Made by a program: the position numbers and the translations under genes. From positions 28,821 through 92,820 of the forward strand of contig NZ_FOYD01000007.1 in NCBI RefSeq assembly GCF_900115905.1: a stretch of 64,000 nt of DNA. The letters are read 5' to 3'. The DNA comes from Halopseudomonas formosensis (GTDB lineage: Bacteria; Pseudomonadota; Gammaproteobacteria; Pseudomonadales; Pseudomonadaceae). The notes under the pieces are model-generated. The model made no database searches. It was not told where the DNA came from and saw only the letters and a program-made list of their open reading frames with translations. Within the stretch, counting starts at the first letter, position 1; every line of letters begins with the position of its first letter. Shown piece by piece: positions 53,624-64,000 of the stretch.

Positions 53624-54808
53624 TCACCGGTAGATGTCATCCCGGGTCCAGGGCACATGGTGGCTGCCATCGGCGTGGGGTTTGACCGCCAGTATCTGGT
53701 GAATGTTCATCCAGTTGCGGCGGAACCCGTAGGCGCAGCCGGCCAGATAGATGCGCCAGATCCGCAGTGCCTTGTCCGACACCAGCTCGGCCGCCTCCTC
53801 CAGCCGCTGCTCGAGATTGCGGCTCCAGTGCTCCAGGGTCCTGGCATAGTGCAGCCGCAGCCCCTCCACGTCCAGCACCTCCAGTCCCTGCTCGCTCATG
53901 CTGGCAATCGCCATGGACAGGTGCGGCAGCTCCCCGTGGGGGAACACGTAGCGCCCGATGAACTTGCCTGCCCCCTGCCCGACCTGGCGTCCGTCCACAT
54001 GCTTGGCGGTGATGCCATGGTTCATCACCAGTCCGCCGGGTTTGACCTGCTCGTGCAGGATGGCGAAGTAGCGGTCCAGATTGCGGTGGCCGACATGCTC
54101 GAACATGCCGACACTGACGATCTTGTCGAAATTCTCGCGGCCCGGCAGATCGCGATAGTCCAGCAGCTCCAGTCGGACCCTGTCCTCCAGCCCGGCCTCG
54201 GCCGTGCGTCGATTGGCCAGCTCGAGCTGCGCCTTGCTCAGGGTAATGCCATGGACCTCGACATCATAGAAACGGGCCGCGTGGCGGGCCAGTCCGCCCC
54301 AGCCACACCCCACATCCAGCAATCGCTCGCCGGGTTTGAGCCGCAGCTTGCGGCACAGGTGATCGAGTTTCTGGGTCTGGGCGGTGGCCAGACTGTCCTC
54401 GGGATTGCGGAAGTAGCCACAGGAATACACCATCTGCGGATCCAGCCACAGGGCGTAGAAGTCGTTGGACAGGTCATAGTGATAGGAAATGGCTTCGGCA
54501 TCCATCTGCCGATCATGCTCGGTGCGTTCCACCGGCGGACTGGCCAGTTCGCCGAGCAGCCCCTTGCTCAGCCGATCCGCGACCTCGATGACATCCATGA
54601 TGTCGCCCTGGATATCCATGCGCTGGCTGACGTAGGCGTCGCCCAACTTGTCGAGGGTAGGGGCCTGCATGTCACCGAGCAGGTTCGGATCATTGATGAG
54701 CAGGGTAACCCGGGGATCCTCGGTGAGATCGAGAGTCGGTCCCCCCTTCACCACCACCCGCAGAGGCAGCTGCAGTCCAGCCAAGGTTTCGGAAAATTGC
54801 GCGAACAT
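53624..54808 (-). CDS. cfa: Cyclopropane-fatty-acyl-phospholipid synthase family protein
   Basis: 394 residues from the ATG with GGAGATGGGTGG upstream (the longest frame is 88 codons longer). The N-terminal lipid-binding part (about 1-100) leads to a SAM-binding core with LLDVGCGWGGLARHAARF, GITLSKAQLELA and VSVGMFEHVGHRNLD, then the C-terminal CFAS motifs (RYVFPHGELPHLS, RRNWMNIHQIL). It methylenates cis double bonds of membrane phospholipids with S-adenosylmethionine, a stress and stationary-phase trait. It is separated from glmU by 79 bases on the same strand. Confidence 0.9.
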   Translation of the reverse strand: MFAQFSETLAGLQLPLRVVVKGGPTLDLTEDPRVTLLINDPNLLGDMQAPTLDKLGDAYVSQRMDIQGDIMDVIEVADRLSKGLLGELASPPVERTEHDRQMDAEAISYHYDLSNDFYALWLDPQMVYSCGYFRNPEDSLATAQTQKLDHLCRKLRLKPGERLLDVGCGWGGLARHAARFYDVEVHGITLSKAQLELANRRTAEAGLEDRVRLELLDYRDLPGRENFDKIVSVGMFEHVGHRNLDRYFAILHEQVKPGGLVMNHGITAKHVDGRQVGQGAGKFIGRYVFPHGELPHLSMAIASMSEQGLEVLDVEGLRLHYARTLEHWSRNLEQRLEEAAELVSDKALRIWRIYLAGCAYGFRRNWMNIHQILAVKPHADGSHHVPWTRDDIYR

Positions 54809-54887
54809 CCACCCATCTCCTGTATCCAGTGATGAAAGACTCAGATCACTATAGGACAGATGGGTGGAGTCTGCCGCCGCCGGCGGT

Positions 54888-56258
54888 TCAGTCCTTAGGC
54901 TGCTTGACCGGGCGCTTCCAGCCTTCCACATTGCGCTGACGGGCGCGGCCGACGCCGAGAGTGGCCTCGGGCACATCCTGAGTGATGGTCGAACCGGCGG
55001 CGGTGGTTGCCATGCGGCCCACCGAGACGGGTGCCACCAGCGCGGTGTTGGAGCCGATGAAGGCACCGTCACCGATCCGGGTGACGAACTTGTTCACCCC
55101 GTCGTAGTTGCAGGTAATGGTGCCGGCACCGATATTGGCGCCCTCACCGACCTCGGCATCGCCGACATAGGACAGGTGATTGATCTTGGAGCCGGCACCG
55201 ACCACCGTCTTCTTGGTCTCGACGAAGTTGCCGACCTTGGCCTTGCGCTGAAGTACGGTACCGGGGCGCAGCCGCGCGTAGGGCCCGACGTCACAGTTCT
55301 CGCCGACCTCGGCGCCCTCCAGGTGACTGAAGGCCTTGATCACGCTGCCGGCCTTGATCACCGAATCGCGGATCACGCAGTGGGCTTCAATGGTGACATC
55401 GTCCTCGATCACCACCCGGCCTTCGAGCACCACGTTGACGTCGATGCGGATATCACGGCCTATGCTGACTTCACCGCGTACGTCCAGTCGCGCCGGATCC
55501 GCCAGGGAGGCGCCCTGGACCATCAGCCGCTCGGCTTCACGGGCCTGCCAGGCACGCTCGAGCACCGACAGCTGCTGGCGGTTGTTGGCGCCCATGACCT
55601 CCAGCTCATCGCTGGCCTGCACCACGCTGACCTCTACCGCCTGGCTGACCGCCAGCTCGACCACATCGGTGAGGTAGTACTCGCTCTGGGCGTTGTTGTT
55701 CGACAGCCCGGTCAGCCATGCCTGGATGCGGCTGCCCGGCAGCAGCATGATGCCGGTATTGCCCTCGCGGATCTGCAGCTGTTGCGGACTGGCATCCTTC
55801 TGTTCGACGATGGCCTGCACCTGCCCCTCGGCGTTGCGCAGGATGCGCCCGTAGCCGGTGGGATCGCCCAGCAGCACGGTGAGCATGCCGAGGCTGTCCA
55901 CCGGAGTCTGCTCGATCAACGACTTGAGGGTGTTCACGGTCAGCAGCGGCACATCACCATAGAGCACCAGCACCTGATCGGCGCCATTGATGTGCGGCAG
56001 GGCCTGGGCCACCGCATGGCCGGTGCCCAGCTGCTCGCTCTGCAGTACCCAGTTCAGATCCACCGCGTCCAGCGTCTCCCGCACCTTCTCCGCACCATGG
56101 CCGATGACCACATGGATGCCCGCCGGAGCCAGCGCCCGCGCACTGTCGATCACATGCTCGAGCATCGGCTTGCCTGCCACCGGGTGCAGTACCTTGGGGA
56201 GTGCCGAACGCATGCGGGTGCCCTGACCGGCGGCGAGAATGACAACGTGCAGATTCAT
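54888..56258 (-). CDS. glmU: Bifunctional GlmU
   Basis: 456 residues. The N-terminal uridylyltransferase ([27 protein letters not shown], split by motif; about 1-228) is followed by a left-handed beta-helix acetyltransferase with hexapeptide repeats (about 250-440; [29 protein letters not shown]). It acetylates glucosamine 1-phosphate and makes UDP-GlcNAc, the precursor of peptidoglycan and lipid A. It stands downstream of the atp operon terminator, the usual gene order in Pseudomonas. Confidence 0.98.
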   Translation of the reverse strand: MNLHVVILAAGQGTRMRSALPKVLHPVAGKPMLEHVIDSARALAPAGIHVVIGHGAEKVRETLDAVDLNWVLQSEQLGTGHAVAQALPHINGADQVLVLYGDVPLLTVNTLKSLIEQTPVDSLGMLTVLLGDPTGYGRILRNAEGQVQAIVEQKDASPQQLQIREGNTGIMLLPGSRIQAWLTGLSNNNAQSEYYLTDVVELAVSQAVEVSVVQASDELEVMGANNRQQLSVLERAWQAREAERLMVQGASLADPARLDVRGEVSIGRDIRIDVNVVLEGRVVIEDDVTIEAHCVIRDSVIKAGSVIKAFSHLEGAEVGENCDVGPYARLRPGTVLQRKAKVGNFVETKKTVVGAGSKINHLSYVGDAEVGEGANIGAGTITCNYDGVNKFVTRIGDGAFIGSNTALVAPVSVGRMATTAAGSTITQDVPEATLGVGRARQRNVEGWKRPVKQPKD

Positions 56259-56351
56259 GAACGGGATCCTGGAAATTATCGTGGAGGGGGATGATAGAAG
56301 TTCACCAGCCGGGGCTGCAAGCCTGGCTTGGGGGAGGGTAGAAGTGCAAAC

Positions 56352-56377
56352 AAAAAAGGCAGCCGGAGCTGCCTTTT
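56352..56377 (-). terminator. Rho-independent terminator of the atp operon
   Basis: On the minus strand, aaaaggcagc-tccg-gctgcctttt is followed by further T (TTTTTTG). It lies 7 bases beyond the atpC stop, a textbook terminator. Confidence 0.9.
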
Positions 56378-56384
56378 CTGCGGT

Positions 56385-56828
56385 TTACCGGTTGTTGATC
56401 GCCGGACCACCGTACTTCTTGCGCAGTTCCTGCACTGTCCGCAGCTGGGCTGCAGCCTCGGCAAGACGAGCGGAGGCGGAACCGTAGTCGAACTCGGAAC
56501 CCTTCTCGTTGAGGGCCTTTTCCGCGGCCTTCTTCGCTTCTTCTGCAGCTGCTTCGTCGATGTCACCGGCACGGATAGCCGTGTCGGCAAGCACCTTGAC
56601 CATGCTCGGCTGAACTTCCAGGAAGCCACCGGAGATGTAGAACACCTCTTCGGACTTGTCCTGCTTGATCACCCGAACCGGGCCCGGCTTGAGATCGGTC
56701 AGCAGCGGGGTGTGACCGGGCAGGATACCCAGATCACCCATGTTGCCGTGTGCCACGACCATCTCGACCAGGCCGGAAAACAGCTCTTCTTCCGCGCTTA
56801 CGATATCGCAATGCACTGTCATAGCCAT
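56385..56828 (-). CDS. atpC: ATP synthase epsilon subunit
   Basis: 147 residues, family length. The N-terminal beta-sandwich ([22 protein letters not shown], split by residues 3-24) has [13 protein letters not shown] and the C-terminal helical pair is rich in Ala and Glu. F1 central stalk component that inhibits ATP hydrolysis. Last gene of the atp operon; it follows atpD by 44 bases. Confidence 0.97.
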   Translation of the reverse strand: MAMTVHCDIVSAEEELFSGLVEMVVAHGNMGDLGILPGHTPLLTDLKPGPVRVIKQDKSEEVFYISGGFLEVQPSMVKVLADTAIRAGDIDEAAAEEAKKAAEKALNEKGSEFDYGSASARLAEAAAQLRTVQELRKKYGGPAINNR

Positions 56829-56872
56829 TCAAGTTGCCTCGGTTCTGCGCCCGCTTGCGCGGGCGCGGCCCA

Positions 56873-58312
<1,440 letters not shown>

Positions 58313-59173
58313 TCAGACCGCCGCGGCGCCGCCGACGATTTCCGAAATTTCCTGGGTGATCGCTGCCTGACGAGCCTTGTTGTAGATAAGCTGCAGACTG
58401 TCGATGATGTCGCCCGCGTTGTCGGTGGCGTTTTTCATCGCGATCATCCGGGCTGCCTGTTCGCTGGCACTGTTCTCGACCACGGCCTGGTAGACCTGGG
58501 ACTCGATATAGCGCTTCAGCAGACCGTCCAGCAGCAGCTGGGCATCCGGCTCGTATACATAGTCCCAGCGCTCCTGCAGCTCATCGGTATCCGAGGCCAC
58601 CAGAGGAATCAGTTGCTCTACCCGGGGCTTCTGCACCATGGTATTGACGAACTCGTTGGACACCAGATACAGACGGTCGATGCGGCCCTCGTTGTAGCCG
58701 TCAAGCATGACCTTGACGCTACCGATGAGGTCGTTCAGCGAGGGTTCCTCACCCAGACCGCTGATCGCCGCGACGACGTTGCCACCGTAGCTGCGGAAGA
58801 ACTGGGCACCCTTGGTACCGATCACGCACAGTTCGGTTTCGACGTTACGGTCACGCCACTCCTTCATGTTTGTTACCAGTGCCTTGAACAGGTTGGTGTT
58901 CAAGCCACCGCAAAGACCACGATCCGTGCTGACCACGATATAACCAACCCGCTTGACTTCACGCTCCTGCATGAAGGGGTGGCGATATTCGGGGTTGGCA
59001 TTGGCCAGATGGCCAATGACCTGACGAATCCGCTCAGCGTAGGGGCGGCTGGTCGCCATGCGCTGCTGTGCCTTGCGCATCTTGCTGACCGCCACCTTTT
59101 CCATGGCGCTGGTGATCTTCTGAGTACTCTTGATACTCGAAATTTTACCGCGAATCTCTTTTGCGCCTGCCAT
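58313..59173 (-). CDS. atpG: ATP synthase gamma subunit
   Basis: 286 residues. Both conserved ends of the rotor coiled coil are present: the N-terminal [30 protein letters not shown] region (residues 3-32) and the C-terminal [28 protein letters not shown] is the usual mid-chain motif. Central rotor shaft coupling proton flow to catalysis. Confidence 0.98.
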   Translation of the reverse strand: MAGAKEIRGKISSIKSTQKITSAMEKVAVSKMRKAQQRMATSRPYAERIRQVIGHLANANPEYRHPFMQEREVKRVGYIVVSTDRGLCGGLNTNLFKALVTNMKEWRDRNVETELCVIGTKGAQFFRSYGGNVVAAISGLGEEPSLNDLIGSVKVMLDGYNEGRIDRLYLVSNEFVNTMVQKPRVEQLIPLVASDTDELQERWDYVYEPDAQLLLDGLLKRYIESQVYQAVVENSASEQAARMIAMKNATDNAGDIIDSLQLIYNKARQAAITQEISEIVGGAAAV

Positions 59174-59247
59174 GTCACACCTTTCAGGTTAGCCCGTGGC
59201 CGTATCGCACGAAGCGGGATGAAGCCTTGCCCCATCCCGCCCTCGGC

Positions 59248-60792
<1,545 letters not shown>

Positions 60793-60807
60793 GCCATGTC
60801 CCTCAAA

Positions 60808-61344
60808 TCAGGATTTCAACGCCTCGGCCAGCTTGGCAAGCTTGCCGCGGACCGAACCGTCGATGACCAGGTCACCCGCACGAATCAACACACCGCCGAT
60901 AAGGGACGGATTGATGGTCACATGAGGAGTTACTGTGCGGTCTAACCGCTTGGATAAAGCGGTTGCCAGCGTTTTCTGTTGATCGTCAGTCAGCTCGAAG
61001 GCGGACTCCACCTCGACTGAGATACTGCGATCGTGTTCCGCCTTGTACTGCTCAAAGAGCTCGGCGATGTCCGGGATCAGGAGCAGACGGTCGTTATCGG
61101 CCAGGGTACGGATGAAGTTTCCGAACTCCGGAGTAACGCTGCCTTCGCATACCATGAGCAGATCATCGGCCTTGCGTTCCCGAGTCAGGGACGGGTCACG
61201 CATTCTCTCGACAAAAACCGGATCGGCGGCTACGGCGGCTGTCAGAGCCAGCATGCCCGACCAGGCATCCAGCGCAGCAGCAGAAGTAGCAAACTCGAAA
61301 GCCGCTTTTGCATAAGGCCGAGCCAGCGTAGTGATAGTAGCCAT
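60808..61344 (-). CDS. atpH: ATP synthase delta subunit
   Basis: 178 residues. N-terminal domain (TLARPYAKAAFEFA) and the C-terminal TPHVTINPSLIGGVLIRAGDLVIDGSVRGKL region (about 138-169) are typical. Connects the peripheral b stalk to the top of F1. Confidence 0.97.
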   Translation of the reverse strand: MATITTLARPYAKAAFEFATSAAALDAWSGMLALTAAVAADPVFVERMRDPSLTRERKADDLLMVCEGSVTPEFGNFIRTLADNDRLLLIPDIAELFEQYKAEHDRSISVEVESAFELTDDQQKTLATALSKRLDRTVTPHVTINPSLIGGVLIRAGDLVIDGSVRGKLAKLAEALKS

Positions 61345-61355
61345 GCTCGCCTCGC

Positions 61356-61826
61356 TTAGAGTTGTGAGGCCAGTTTGTTGACCAGCTCACTGTGGGCCGC
61401 AGAGTCCACTTCGGACTCCAGGATCTGTTCGGCACCCTTGACGGCCAGCGCGGCAACCTGGGCGCGCAGCTGATCCTTGGCGCGGTTCATTTCCTGTTCG
61501 ATTTCAGCCTTGGCAGCTGCAATCAGACGTTCACCTTCGGAACGTGCCTGCTCTTTGGCTTCCTCGATGATGAGGTTGGCACTCTTGTTGGCCTGCTCGA
61601 GGATCTGAGCAGCCTGTTCCTTGGTCTCACGCAGGGTCTGGGTAGCTTTTTCCTGAGCCAGGCTCAGGTCACGCTGGGCGCGGCCAGCCGCATCCAGGCC
61701 TTCGGCGATTTTTTTCTGGCGTTCCTGCATGGCGCGGGTTACCGGCGGCCATACGAACTTCATGGTAAACCAGATAAAAATAGCGAAGGCAATCGTTTGA
61801 CCAAACAGCGTCAGATTAATATTCAC
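61356..61826 (-). CDS. atpF: ATP synthase b subunit
   Basis: 156 residues, exactly E. coli length. A single N-terminal membrane helix ([19 protein letters not shown], about 3-21; KFVWPPV junction) is followed by a long charged coiled coil rich in Ala, Glu, Gln and Lys. Peripheral stalk of FoF1. The atpF stop is 11 bases before atpH. Confidence 0.98.
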   Translation of the reverse strand: MNINLTLFGQTIAFAIFIWFTMKFVWPPVTRAMQERQKKIAEGLDAAGRAQRDLSLAQEKATQTLRETKEQAAQILEQANKSANLIIEEAKEQARSEGERLIAAAKAEIEQEMNRAKDQLRAQVAALAVKGAEQILESEVDSAAHSELVNKLASQL

Positions 61827-61919
61827 AGCGATTTACCTCGTGCTATTTCGTTGAGTCCTGGAGGACAAGATCGACACGGCAGGACCATTGTCCTGCCGTT
61901 CATCGTTACCAGTCAGGAA

Positions 61920-62174
<255 letters not shown>

Positions 62175-62219
62175 TCAAAGGTTGTAGTTCAAGTTGGTTG
62201 AACAAGGGCTCGCGGCTGC

Positions 62220-63492
<1,273 letters not shown>

Positions 63493-63576
63493 GCTGCCCC
63501 TCATCATTGCGACCTGCTCAACCGCGCACTCTGTGCAACAGACTGATGCATTTTGCCCAGCCAAAATAGCGCGAGG

Positions 63577-63605
63577 AGTATAGGTGCATTACGTAGTCGA
63601 TTCAA
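63577..63605 (-). promoter_or_regulatory. Promoter of the atp operon
   Basis: TTGAAT (63,600-63,605) and TATACT (63,577-63,582), both on the minus strand, are 17 bases apart and 85 bases upstream of the atpI ATG. A good sigma70-type pair. Confidence 0.7.
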
Positions 63606-63648
63606 CTACAGCTGTTGATTTACGTGGTGCGCTGCAATGTCGCAGTTG

Positions 63649-64000
63649 TTACTTGATGTGCATGAGCACGCCGTCAAGTTCGTCCAGCGAGTTGTAGCTG
63701 ATCACCAGTTTGCCCTTGCCTTTGGCACCGTGCTGGATCTTCACTTCGGCGCCGATGCGCTCGGCCAGATCCTGCTGCAGGCGCTCGATGTCCGGATTGC
63801 TGCGCGCAGGACCCGATTCACGGCGCGGGTTCAGCCACTGGCGCACCAGTGCTTCGGTCTGCCGCACGGTCAGGCCGCGGGCCACCACCTGGCGCGCTGC
63901 CTCACTCTGCTGTTCGGTGGGCAGGCCGAGCAGGGCACGGGCATGGCCCATCTCGATATCGCCGCGCTCGAGCATGACCTTGACGTCGTCGGCCAGGGAC
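63649..64000 (-). CDS. parB: Chromosome-partitioning protein ParB (partial, C-terminal)
   Basis: The frame is open to the window edge (SLADDVKVMLERGDIEMGHARALLGL), so this is the last 116 residues or so. It contains part of the central parS-binding helical region and the C-terminal dimerisation domain (KGKLVISYNSLDELDGVLMHI). The N-terminal CTP-binding domain is beyond the right edge. ParB loads on parS to segregate the origin region; a site lies at 52,670. No parA is visible because the window ends here. Confidence 0.95.
   Translation of the reverse strand, partial: SLADDVKVMLERGDIEMGHARALLGLPTEQQSEAARQVVARGLTVRQTEALVRQWLNPRRESGPARSNPDIERLQQDLAERIGAEVKIQHGAKGKGKLVISYNSLDELDGVLMHIK

Overview
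The window is a contiguous piece of a high-GC gammaproteobacterial chromosome of the Pseudomonas type (Pseudomonas or the related Halopseudomonas/Stutzerimonas group). Evidence is the HexR/Entner-Doudoroff style regulator next to zwf, the two-subunit pyruvate carboxylase, and near the right edge the block glmU-atpCDGAHFEBI followed by the C-terminal part of parB. In pseudomonads that block lies beside the chromosome origin, so oriC is inferred to lie just beyond the right end. A near-consensus parS site at 52,670 fits this.

Layout. 1-4,700: a REP-like repeat, an SBF-like transporter, a zinc alcohol dehydrogenase and uvrD. 4,800-29,900: the accessory core of the window. It holds a 12-kb gene for a LapA/BapA-type giant adhesin (about 4,015 residues), its type I secretion machine (membrane-fusion protein, ABC exporter, and an outer-membrane TolC protein fused to an OmpA peptidoglycan-binding domain), two paralogous REC-AraC response regulators and a hybrid 7TM histidine kinase. 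All of these are on the minus strand. A divergent membrane PAS-PAS-GGDEF-EAL protein lies beyond them. 29,900-44,200: mostly single metabolic or stress genes (zwf/hexR, a DUF2071 protein, ppiC, sodC, DUF808, cytochrome b561, a LigB-type dioxygenase with a divergent LysR gene, a YbiT-type ABC-F protein, a cold-shock/DUF1294 fusion, a small exported protein with a Fur-like box, glycerate kinase with a GntP permease). 44,200-50,600: a run of bicarbonate-using genes (pycA, pycB/oadA, beta-carbonic anhydrase, purE, purK) and a DUF3299 protein. 50,680-56,260: an alpha/beta hydrolase, trmO, small DUF genes, parS, cfa and glmU. 56,385-63,492: the complete ATP synthase operon with promoter and terminator. 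63,649-64,000: the parB 3-prime part.

How the genes work together. The 4.8-30 kb region reads as a surface-attachment module. The adhesin would be exported by its own type I system and held at the surface by an N-terminal retention module. The two-component genes directly upstream, and a c-di-GMP enzyme with an intact EAL domain but a degenerate GGDEF motif, are good candidates for control. The signalling part has decayed in an odd way. One response regulator has lost its phosphorylation residues but keeps an intact DNA-binding domain. Its paralogue keeps a canonical receiver but has an in-frame TAA inside the DNA-binding domain. No lapD or lapG gene is in the window, and the adhesin has no obvious canonical di-alanine LapG site.

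Starts were moved from the longest open frame to the ATG, GTG or TTG with a Shine-Dalgarno sequence or family support; this is stated per gene. No rRNA, tRNA, CRISPR array or intact insertion sequence was recognised. No stretch above about 300 bases lacks a gene.
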